This document shows positions 1 to 7,529 of a DNA stretch of 15,410 nucleotides, piece by piece (the stretch's first letter is position 1; each line of letters begins with the position of its first letter). The DNA is taken from assembly GCA_005881355.1 (NCBI GenBank), contig VBDM01000064.1, positions 1 to 15,410 of the forward strand, written 5' to 3'. A program made the translations under genes and the position numbers. Below the pieces are notes generated by a model. That model was not told the origin of the DNA. It did no database searches and worked only from the letters and a program-made list of their open reading frames with translations. The DNA comes from Betaproteobacteria bacterium (lineage in GTDB: Bacteria > Pseudomonadota > Gammaproteobacteria > Burkholderiales > SG8-39).

Positions 1-546
1 AACGTGGCTGGAATCGATCCCGCCCTCGATCGCCTGGAGGTAATTGGATTCCTGAAGGCGCTTGGAGACAAAGCGCCGCTCGGAGGGCACCATCACCCAT
101 TCGAGCTCCGGCGGCGCGGGCTTCAGCTCGGGCGGCCCCATGTAGATCCACACGATGTCGCCCCGCTCGATGGCGGGGTAGGACTTGAGCTTGATCCCCT
201 GCCGCATGCCCGATTCCTCGGGCTCCGAGGGCAGGTCCACGCATTGCCCGGTGACGTCGTACTTCCAGCCGTGATAAGGGCAGCGCAGGCCGCACTCTTC
301 GTTCCGTCCGAACCACAGCGACACGCCGCGGTGCGCGCAGAACTCGTCGATGACGCCGATGCGCCCGTCGCTGTCGCGGAACGCGACGAGCTCTTCCCCC
401 AGGACCTGGACTCGCACGGGCGGCGAGTCGGGTTCCGCGATCTCCCAGCCGTGCAAAGCCGGGATCCAGTAGCGCCGGAAGAGATCGCCCATGAGCGTGC
501 CGCGACCGGTGCGTGTCAACTGCTCGTTCTGTTCCGTTGTCAGCAT
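1..546 (-). CDS. Rieske [2Fe-2S] aromatic ring-hydroxylating oxygenase, large subunit (partial, C-terminus beyond window)
   Basis: The first 182 codons of a gene read from the ATG at 546 and are open to the window edge. The protein carries a Rieske cluster motif: Cys70-x-His72 (FCAHRG) and Cys89-x2-His92 (RCPYHGW). Near the cut end, a Glu-Gly-Gly-Ile-Asp-x2-His stretch (about residues 174-181) matches the start of the mononuclear iron site in phthalate 4,5-dioxygenase-like alpha subunits. Such enzymes add oxygen to an aromatic ring, or demethylate aromatic ethers, using electrons from a separate reductase. The preceding gene is a Bug solute-binding protein whose stop lies 12 bp upstream, so the two are probably one transcript. 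A weak GAGAA ribosome site precedes the ATG. The substrate cannot be read from the sequence. The family call is firm; the phthalate-type subgroup is likely. Confidence 0.9.
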   Translation of the reverse strand, partial: MLTTEQNEQLTRTGRGTLMGDLFRRYWIPALHGWEIAEPDSPPVRVQVLGEELVAFRDSDGRIGVIDEFCAHRGVSLWFGRNEECGLRCPYHGWKYDVTGQCVDLPSEPEESGMRQGIKLKSYPAIERGDIVWIYMGPPELKPAPPELEWVMVPSERRFVSKRLQESNYLQAIEGGIDSSHV

Positions 547-558
547 GATCGATATTTC

Positions 559-1536
559 TCAGTCGGCTTTCGCGCCGGAGGCGCGCACGACGGGTGCCCA
601 GCGCTTCACTTCCGCGGCCATGTACGCGGTAAACTGCTGCGGGTCGAGATCGCCCGGCTCGATGCCTTCGGGCCGGAGCCGCTCGCGAACGTCCGGGAGC
701 TGCAGGACGCGCCGCACTTCGGCGTTCAGGCGATTGACGACCTCGGGCGGCATTCCCGCTGGACCCGAGAGGGAAAACCAGATCGAGGCGGAGAGCTCCG
801 GATGGCCCAGCTCGCTGAAAGTGGGAACGTCGGGGAAATCCTGCACGCGCTTCGCCGAGCTCACCGCGAGCGCGCGCGCCCTGCCCGCCTTGATCTGCGT
901 CGCGGCGGTAGTGAGCGTGGTGGAGGTCACCGGCACGTGGCCCGCGATCAGATCGGCCACGGCAAGCGCGGCGCCTTTGTACGGCACATGGGTCATTTCG
1001 ATCCCCGCGACCTGCTTCAGCTGCTCGGCGATGAGGTGTCCCTGCGTGCCGTTGCCGGGAGAGCCGTAGGCGAGCTTTCCGCCTTCCGCCTTCGCGTACG
1101 CGATGAACTGCTTGAGGTCCTTCACGGGAAGCGAGGGATGGATCACGAGCACGCCGGGCGGGCCGCCGAAGAGCGCGATGTGCGTGAAGTCGCGCAGCGG
1201 ATCGAACGGAAAATCCTTGGACAGCGCCGGCGCGATGCAGTGCGTCGCGACCCCCGACACGACCAGCGTGTATCCGTCGGGGGCGGCCTTCGCCACGAGC
1301 TCCGAGCCGATCACGCCGCCGGCCCCGGCGCGGTTCTCGACGACGAAATTCTCCTTGAAGCTGTCGGAGAGCCGCTGCCCCACGAGCCGCCCCAGCGTAT
1401 CCGCGGTCCCGCCCGGGGCAAACGGCACGATGATGCGCACCGGCCTTGCAGGCCAGCTTTGAGCGTTTGCACCCGTCGCCCCGAGCCCGAGCAGCGCGAC
1501 GGCGACAAGGGCCGTTGCCTTGGGATTGAATCGCAT
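559..1536 (-). CDS. Bug/TctC-family tripartite tricarboxylate transporter substrate-binding protein
   Basis: A complete 325-residue protein, the usual length for the Bug (TctC) family. A Sec signal peptide covers residues 1-25, with likely cleavage after Ala-Asn-Ala before QSWP. Family landmarks follow: VPFAPGGTAD (about 37-46), VENRAGAGG (66-74) and AAPDGYTL (84-91). These periplasmic proteins bind carboxylated or aromatic acids and either feed a TctAB permease or act as sensors. No tctA or tctB is in the window, which is common because Bug genes are heavily expanded and often orphaned in Burkholderiales. The start is supported by GGAAGGA about 13 nt upstream of the ATG. The Rieske oxygenase gene follows immediately, suggesting the ligand is that enzyme's substrate; this is inferred from context. 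Confidence 0.93.
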   Translation of the reverse strand: MRFNPKATALVAVALLGLGATGANAQSWPARPVRIIVPFAPGGTADTLGRLVGQRLSDSFKENFVVENRAGAGGVIGSELVAKAAPDGYTLVVSGVATHCIAPALSKDFPFDPLRDFTHIALFGGPPGVLVIHPSLPVKDLKQFIAYAKAEGGKLAYGSPGNGTQGHLIAEQLKQVAGIEMTHVPYKGAALAVADLIAGHVPVTSTTLTTAATQIKAGRARALAVSSAKRVQDFPDVPTFSELGHPELSASIWFSLSGPAGMPPEVVNRLNAEVRRVLQLPDVRERLRPEGIEPGDLDPQQFTAYMAAEVKRWAPVVRASGAKAD

Positions 1537-1661
1537 GGGTATTTACAAATCCTTCCGGGAGCTCACCCGTTGGAGCGCAGCGGTTATTTTACCCGAGGCG
1601 CCGCGTTAGAATAGCCCTGCGTTCGATACACCATGTACCGCATACAGGAACGGAACCCTTC
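1537..1661. promoter_or_regulatory. Divergent promoter region between the Bug gene and the CoxG-like gene
   Basis: This 125-bp gap separates two divergent genes and must hold both start signals. On the plus strand a TAGAAT hexamer (1607-1612) could be the -10 box for the CoxG-like gene. On the minus strand TAAAAT (1591 down to 1586) could be the -10 box for the Bug gene. No convincing -35 element is seen for either, and the two boxes lie about 15 bp apart, so polymerases or a shared regulator could compete there. The assignments rest on hexamer matches only. Confidence 0.35.
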
Positions 1662-2225
1662 ATGGAAATGACCGGCGAACAACTGATCCCCCTGCCGCAG
1701 GCGGAAGTCTGGCGCGGGCTGAACGACCCCGAGGTGCTCAAGGCCTGCATCGCCGGCTGCGAGTCGATCGAGAGGGTGTCCGATACGGAGTATCGCGTCG
1801 TCATGGTCGCGGCGGTGGGCCCGGTCAAGGCGAAATTCAACGGCAGGCTCGTCCTCTCGGATCTCAAACCGCCGAACTCCTACTCGCTCTCCTTCGAGGG
1901 ATCGGGCGGGGCGGCGGGCTTCGGCAAGGGCGGCGCGCAGGTGTCGCTCAGGACCGAAGGCGCGGGAACCCGGCTGAGCTATTCCGCGAGAGCGAGCGTC
2001 GGCGGCAAGCTCGCGCAGGTCGGCTCGCGGCTGATCGACGGGGTCGCGAGGAAAATGGCGGACGACTTCTTCGCAGCGTTCAACGAGAAGCTCGCCGGAC
2101 CCGCGGCCAGGCCCGCCGAGGCGGCACCCGCGTCTTCCGGGCGCCGTATCCATCCGGCCTGGTGGGTGGCGGGCGCGCTGCTCGTAGCGCTCCTCGTCTA
2201 CCTCGCGCTCCAGCCGGCGCACTGA
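1662..2225 (+). CDS. CoxG-like SRPBCC-domain protein with C-terminal membrane anchor
   Basis: A 187-residue protein. Residues 1 to about 145 match the carbon monoxide dehydrogenase subunit G (CoxG) branch of the SRPBCC ligand-binding fold: the opening MEMTGEQ, then NDPEVLKACIAGCES (26-40), GPVKAKFNG (53-61), a glycine-rich GFGKGGAQV stretch and GGKLAQVGSRLIDG. A Pro/Ala-rich linker follows, then a hydrophobic segment (about 167-184) that would anchor the protein in the inner membrane with the domain in the cytoplasm. In Oligotropha, CoxG helps recruit CO dehydrogenase to the membrane; many homologues sit beside other molybdenum hydroxylases. No CO dehydrogenase or other molybdenum hydroxylase gene is visible here. 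It precedes dctQM by 86 bp and may be co-transcribed, but a role in transport is unproven. The MEM start agrees with the family and has GGAA about 6 nt upstream. Confidence 0.85.
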   Translation: MEMTGEQLIPLPQAEVWRGLNDPEVLKACIAGCESIERVSDTEYRVVMVAAVGPVKAKFNGRLVLSDLKPPNSYSLSFEGSGGAAGFGKGGAQVSLRTEGAGTRLSYSARASVGGKLAQVGSRLIDGVARKMADDFFAAFNEKLAGPAARPAEAAPASSGRRIHPAWWVAGALLVALLVYLALQPAH

Positions 2226-2233
2226 CTCGAGCG

Positions 2234-2267
2234 CTGCTTTTCGAAGCCGCGATCGCGCTAAAAGCAG
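2234..2267 (+). repeat. Inverted repeat between CoxG-like gene and dctQ
   Basis: CTGCTTTT (2234-2241) is mirrored by AAAAGCAG (2260-2267), an 8-bp perfect arm. The 18-nt interval contains the 10-bp palindrome CGCGATCGCG (2248-2257), so the RNA could fold into a long or two-tier hairpin. No T-run follows, so it is not a standard rho-independent terminator. It could stabilise or separate the two mRNA segments, or be an operator. It begins 8 bp after the upstream stop codon and ends 44 bp before the dctQ ATG. Confidence 0.5.
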
Positions 2268-2311
2268 GCAAGAGCGCGCGGGAATGTTCTGATCGGGATC
2301 GGGGAGGGGCC

Positions 2312-2884
2312 ATGAATTTCCTGCTGTCCGTTTCACGCCTCATCGACGCGGTGAACGAGCGCATCGGGCGGCTCGTGTACTGGCTCGTGCTCGTCATGGT
2401 GTTGGTGAGCGCCGGCAACGCCATTTCCCGTTACGCGCTTTCCATCGCCTCGAACGCATGGCTCGAGCTGCAGTGGTATCTGTTCGCCGCGGTATTCCTG
2501 CTTTGCTCCGGATACACGCTGCGGCACAACGAGCATATCCGGATCGACGTGATCGCGGGCCACCTGTCGCGCCGCGCGCAGATGTGGATCGACATCGTCG
2601 GCACGCTCTTCTTCCTGCTGCCGATGGCAGCCTTTATCACCTGGCTTTCCTGGCCGATATTCATGAACGCCTGGAACAGCAACGAGATCTCCGGCAGCGC
2701 GGGCGGCCTGATCCGCTGGCCGGCGCGGCTACTGGTTCCGGTCGGTTTCTTCCTGCTGTCGCTGCAGGGGCTCTCCGAGCTGATCAAGCGCATCGCCTTT
2801 CTGAAGAACCTGATTCCGGATCCGCTGGAAAAGCACGAGGTCCCGCTGGAACTGGCCATCGCGCGCGACGAAGCCGCCAAATGA
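2312..2884 (+). CDS. dctQ: TRAP transporter small permease subunit (DctQ family)
   Basis: A 190-residue membrane protein with about four hydrophobic segments (roughly 21-43, 55-72, 90-113 and 135-156), the layout of the small DctQ subunit of tripartite ATP-independent periplasmic transporters. Family features include an LELQWYLFAAVFLL segment near residue 50 and a following R-H-N-E-H-I-R-I-D-V motif typical of DctQ. It pairs with the large permease DctM and uses a sodium gradient and a periplasmic binding protein to import organic acids. The reading frame is open further upstream, but the ATG at 2312 has a strong purine-rich ribosome site (GGGGAGGGG, 2301-2309) and gives the normal length. 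Its TGA overlaps the dctM ATG, so the two are translationally coupled. Confidence 0.93.
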   Translation: MNFLLSVSRLIDAVNERIGRLVYWLVLVMVLVSAGNAISRYALSIASNAWLELQWYLFAAVFLLCSGYTLRHNEHIRIDVIAGHLSRRAQMWIDIVGTLFFLLPMAAFITWLSWPIFMNAWNSNEISGSAGGLIRWPARLLVPVGFFLLSLQGLSELIKRIAFLKNLIPDPLEKHEVPLELAIARDEAAK

Positions 2885-4428
2885 CGCAGTTCCTGATCGC
2901 CAACATGGCGCCGCTCATGTTCGCCGCGCTGGTCGTGTTCCTGTTGTTCGGCTACCCGGTTTCGTTCGCGCTGGCGGCGATCGGCCTGTCCTTCGGCTTC
3001 CTCGGCATCGAGCTGGGGCTGCTCACGCCGGCCCTTTTTGGCGCGCTGCCGGAGCGCATTTTCGGCATCATGTCGAACGACACGCTGCTCGCCGTGCCGT
3101 TCTTCACCTTCATGGGGCTCATCCTCGAGAGGAGCGGCATGGCCGAGGATCTGCTCGACACCATCGGACAGCTCTTCGGTCCGATCCGAGGGGGGCTGGC
3201 CTACGCCGTGATTTTCGTCGGCGCACTGCTTGCCGCGACGACCGGAGTGGTGGCGGCCTCGGTGATCTCGATGGGCCTCATTTCGCTGCCGATCATGCTG
3301 CGCTACGGCTACGACCGGCGCCTGGCGAGCGGCGTCATCGCCGCCTCCGGGACGCTGGCGCAGATCATTCCGCCGTCGCTCGTCCTCATCGTGCTCGCGG
3401 ACCAGCTCGGGCGATCGGTGGGCGACATGTACGCCGGGGCGATCTTTCCCGGCCTCGTTCTCACCGTGCTGTACGCGATCTATGTCTTCGGGGTCACGAT
3501 GATCTATCCGAAGGCCGCGCCGGCGCTGCCGCCGGAGGCGCGCACGCTGCGCGGCGTAAAATTGCTCGCGCGCGTGCTCCTGGTGCTGATCCCGCCGCTC
3601 GCTCTGATCTTCCTCGTCCTCGGCACCATTTTCCTCGGCGTGGCGACGCCGACGGAAGGCGGCGCCATGGGCGCCACCGGCGCGCTGGTGCTCGCGATGA
3701 TCAACCGGCGCCTGACGTGGTCGCTGCTCAGGCAGGCGATGAATTCGACGGCGAAGCTCACTTCGTTCGTGGTGTTCATCCTGGTCGGTTCGACGGTGTT
3801 CAGCCTCACCTTTCGCGGCGTGAACGGCGATCTGTGGGTCGAGCACCTGCTGACGAGCCTGCCCGGCGGGCAGATCGGATTCCTCATCGTCGTCAACGTG
3901 CTGACATTCCTGCTGGCGTTCTTTCTCGATTTCTTCGAGCTGGCGTTCATCATCGTGCCGCTGCTCGGACCGGTCGCGGACAAGCTCGGCATCGATTTGA
4001 TCTGGTTCGGGGTGCTGCTCGGCGTCAACATGCAGACTTCCTTCATGCATCCTCCGTTCGGTTTCGCGCTGTTCTACCTGCGCAGCGTGGCGCCCGGCAA
4101 GGAGTACCTCGACAAGCTGACTGGCAAGCCGACGCCTCCGGTCACCACCGGTCAGATCTATTGGGGCGCGGTGCCCTTCGTCGTGATCCAGGTGGTCATG
4201 GTCGCCATCGTCATCGGCTTTCCCGGGTTGGTCACCGGGAACCTCGCGAAGAGCGGCAGCGATCCGTCCAAGATCGAGAGCTTCGTTCCCTCTGAGAGCG
4301 AGGATACTCAAGACCAGACGCCGCCCGATTTCGGTACGGCGGGCGGCGCGAAGTCCGGTCCGGACGGGGACGGGAAGGCACCCCAAAGCCGAGAAGCGGA
4401 CGACCTCGAGAAACTCTTCAAGAAATAA
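2881..4428 (+). CDS. dctM: TRAP transporter large permease subunit (DctM family)
   Basis: A 515-residue polytopic membrane protein with many hydrophobic segments from residue 6 to about 448. Typical DctM stretches are FGYPVSFALA (23-32), PFFTFMGLILERSGMAEDLL (73-92), the GTLAQIIPPSLVLIVLADQL loop (157-176) and GVATPTEGGAMGA (253-265). A second conserved half holds MQTSFMHPPFGFALFYL (384-400). It forms the sodium-coupled transport channel with DctQ. The start overlaps the dctQ stop as ATGA. The last 65 residues (451-515) are hydrophilic, rich in Ser, Asp, Gly and Pro, and look disordered; this tail lies beyond the usual end of the transporter. The length and the neighbouring TakP-like binding protein fit the larger keto-acid/mannitol/chloroaromatic TRAP subgroup. 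Confidence 0.95.
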   Translation: MTQFLIANMAPLMFAALVVFLLFGYPVSFALAAIGLSFGFLGIELGLLTPALFGALPERIFGIMSNDTLLAVPFFTFMGLILERSGMAEDLLDTIGQLFGPIRGGLAYAVIFVGALLAATTGVVAASVISMGLISLPIMLRYGYDRRLASGVIAASGTLAQIIPPSLVLIVLADQLGRSVGDMYAGAIFPGLVLTVLYAIYVFGVTMIYPKAAPALPPEARTLRGVKLLARVLLVLIPPLALIFLVLGTIFLGVATPTEGGAMGATGALVLAMINRRLTWSLLRQAMNSTAKLTSFVVFILVGSTVFSLTFRGVNGDLWVEHLLTSLPGGQIGFLIVVNVLTFLLAFFLDFFELAFIIVPLLGPVADKLGIDLIWFGVLLGVNMQTSFMHPPFGFALFYLRSVAPGKEYLDKLTGKPTPPVTTGQIYWGAVPFVVIQVVMVAIVIGFPGLVTGNLAKSGSDPSKIESFVPSESEDTQDQTPPDFGTAGGAKSGPDGDGKAPQSREADDLEKLFKK

Positions 4429-4447
4429 CCGGCGGGGGCGCAAAAAA

Positions 4448-4471
4448 CAAACCCCGCCGAGGCGGGGTTTG
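4448..4471. terminator. Bidirectional rho-independent terminator between dctM and dctP
   Basis: The arms CAAACCCCGCC (4448-4458) and GGCGGGGTTTG (4461-4471) are perfectly complementary; in practice a 10-bp stem with a CGAG loop. On the minus strand the stem is followed at once by a run of six T (plus-strand A at 4442-4447), the mark of a strong terminator for dctP. On the plus strand it lies 19 bp after the dctM stop, with TTT inside the arm, so it should also end the dctQM transcript. It is the only structure in the 57-bp gap between the convergent genes. Confidence 0.88.
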
Positions 4472-4485
4472 CATTAAAGCCGGAA

Positions 4486-5601
<1,116 letters not shown>

Positions 5602-5636
5602 GGGGGTACCCTTCTCGAGGTGGGAAATCCCGGCCG

Positions 5637-5642
5637 ATTATA
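5637..5642 (-). promoter_or_regulatory. Candidate -10 box for dctP
   Basis: The minus strand reads TATAAT, a perfect sigma-70 -10 hexamer, in the short gap between the pmbA stop and the dctP start. It would give a 5' leader of about 30 nt, containing the AGAAGGG ribosome site 7 nt before the ATG. No clear -35 hexamer sits 16-18 bp upstream, so the promoter may need an activator. Confidence 0.45.
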
Positions 5643-5665
5643 ACTCCGGTTCCGAAGCGCAGAGT

Positions 5666-6962
5666 TCAGTTTCCGGCAATGGTCATTTCCTCGATGAGGA
5701 CCGAGCCGCAGGTGCGCGAGCCCCGCGTGAGCATGTCGCTTCCGATCGCCACGATCGAGCGGAACATGTCGCGGAGGTTTCCGGCGATCGTGATTTCCTC
5801 GACGGGATGGCGGATCTCGCCGCCTTCCACCCAGTAGCCCGCCGCGCCGCGCGAGTAGTCCCCTGTCACGGGGTTGATCCCGTGGCCCATCAACTCGGTC
5901 ACCAGCAGGCCGCGGCCCATCTTCCCGATGAGCGCGGGAAGGTCGAGCTCGCCGCCTTCGAGGATCAGGTTGTGATTGCCGCCCGCGCTGCCGGTCGTCT
6001 TCATCCCGAGCTTGCGCGCGGAGTAGCTGCCGAGAAAGTAGCCGCGCAGCACGCCGTCCTTCACCACGTCGCGGTCGCGAGTCGCGACGCCCTCGCTCGA
6101 CGATGGTGACGATCGGCGAGAACACCTCTTTCCCCAGGCTGTCGAGCAGGAACGAAGCCTTGCGATAGAGGCTCCCCCCGCTCACCGCCGAGACGAAGTT
6201 CGCGAGCAGGCCATTGGCGACCGGCGCCTCGAAAAGCACAGGCACCTGGACCGTTTGAATTTTGCGGCTCGCGAGCCGCGCGAGCGCCCGCCTTCCGGCA
6301 TATTCGCCGACCGCTTCCGGCTCGGGGAGATCGCGCGGCGAGCGCTGCGACGCGTACCAGTCGTCGCGCTGCATGAGGCCGTCTTCGGCGGCGATCACGG
6401 CGCACGAGAGATAATGACGCGAGGTCGGAAAGCCTTCGATAAAACCGTGGCTGTTCGAGAGCGCGAAGTGCCATTGCTGTGATGAAACGCTGGCGCCTTC
6501 GGAGTTCACAACCCGCTTGTCCAGGGCGAACGCGGCCGCCTCGCAGGATTTTGCGATCTCGATGGCGCGCTCGACGGGAAGCTCCCAGGGATGAAAGAGC
6601 TCGAGCTCCTTCGGCTCGCGCGCCAGTTCCTCCGGGTCGGGGAGTCCGGCGCAGTCGTCGCTCGCGGTGAAGCGCGCGATGGCGAGGGCCGCCTCCACCG
6701 TATCCCGGATCGCGCGCGGCGCGAGATCGGCGGTGCTCGCGTACCCTTTCTGCTTGCCGATATAGACGGTGACCGAGAGGCTCTTGTCGCGGTTGTACTC
6801 GATGGTTTCGACTTCGCCCTTGCGCACCGTGACCGTCTGGCCGTAGCCGTCGGAAGTCTCGGCTTCACATGCGCTCGCGCCTTTTTTTCGGGCGTGCGCC
6901 AAGGCGTCGGAAGCGATCGCCTTCAACGCGTCGAAACTGTGGGAAAAGCGCGCTCGCGCCAT
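5666..6962 (-). pseudogene. pmbA: pmbA/tldE metallopeptidase-complex subunit, disrupted by an out-of-frame deletion
   Basis: Residues 1-289 (6962 to 6096) and the C-terminal 142 residues (6094 to 5666) are both clear PmbA/TldE sequence but lie in different frames. The N-terminal part ends at ...SPIVTIVE. The C-terminal part resumes at EGVATRDRDVVKDGVLRG and runs to the typical GSVLIEEMTIAGN end. At the joint the coding strand reads GTCGAG-C-GAGGGC: a single C replaces the roughly 15 codons that carry the conserved loop with a Pro-Phe-Asp motif in PmbA proteins. About 44 nt are therefore missing, giving a +1 shift. PmbA (TldE) pairs with TldD, which holds the metal site, to mature peptides such as microcin B17 and to degrade antitoxins. 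Unless the reads show an error, the product would be truncated. The original frame stays open past the break to about 5598, but that tail is not PmbA-like. Confidence 0.88.
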
Positions 6963-6986
6963 GCGGGGTGCCGCCGGAAAGGCGTT

Positions 6987-7529
6987 ATGATATCAGTTCA
7001 AGATCGCGCCGCCCCGGACGTGCAGGACGAGGAGAAACCGAGCAAGACCCAGCGCAAGCGCGCCATGCACGAGTTGCAGGCTCTCGGCGAGCGCCTGGTG
7101 GAACTCAACTCGGAGCAGCTCGCGGCGGTCGCGCTGCCCGAGGGCTTGCGCGACGCAGTGGAGCAGGCGCGGCGCATCACGCGGCACGAGGCGCGGCGGC
7201 GCCAGCTTCAGTATATCGGCCGCCTGATGCGCTCGGTAGATCCGGAGGCGATCCGCGAGAAGCTCAAGACGTGGGACGGAGTCTCGGCCGGGGAGACCGC
7301 GCGCCTTCACCGCATCGAGCGCTGGCGCGAGAGACTGATCGAGGACGACGGCGCGCTGGGCGCGCTCGCCGATGCCCATCCGGGGATCGACACCCAGCGC
7401 CTGCGGGCTCTGGTGCGCAACACCCGCGAGGAGCGCAATGCGGGCAAGCCGCCGCGCGCCTATCGCGAGCTATTCAGGGTGCTGCGGGAAATCGTCGCGG
7501 AAGCCGAATCGACGGACGACGCGAGCTGA
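6987..7529 (+). CDS. yjgA: Ribosome biogenesis factor YjgA/DarP (DUF615)
   Basis: A 180-residue, highly charged and mostly helical protein with the DUF615 pattern: SKTQRKRAMHELQALGERLV (19-38), ARRRQLQYIGRLMRSVD in the middle, and RNTREERNAGKPPRAYRELF near the C-terminus. YjgA (also named DarP, dual-action ribosomal maturation protein) binds late precursors of the 50S subunit and promotes peptidyl-transferase centre maturation. The frame is open upstream, but the ATG at 6987 gives the family length and has GGAAAGG (6976-6982) just before it. It is divergent from pmbA with only 24 bp between the start codons; a pmbA-yjgA pairing is widespread in proteobacteria. Its last 70 bp overlap, on the opposite strand, the end of the TPR-like gene. 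Confidence 0.93.
   Translation: MISVQDRAAPDVQDEEKPSKTQRKRAMHELQALGERLVELNSEQLAAVALPEGLRDAVEQARRITRHEARRRQLQYIGRLMRSVDPEAIREKLKTWDGVSAGETARLHRIERWRERLIEDDGALGALADAHPGIDTQRLRALVRNTREERNAGKPPRAYRELFRVLREIVAEAESTDDAS

Noticed and set aside
4..1614. 536-codon plus-strand open frame
   Set aside because: It is antisense to the Rieske and Bug genes, both of which are recognised families.
2431..4443. 670-codon minus-strand open frame
   Set aside because: It is antisense to dctQ and dctM and has the Arg/His/Glu/Asp-rich composition expected from the reverse complement of GC-rich membrane-protein codons.
6095..6095. Translational bypass or programmed +1 frameshift in pmbA
   Set aside because: Bypass skips bases that are present in DNA, whereas here the bases are absent; a shift alone would not restore the missing conserved loop.
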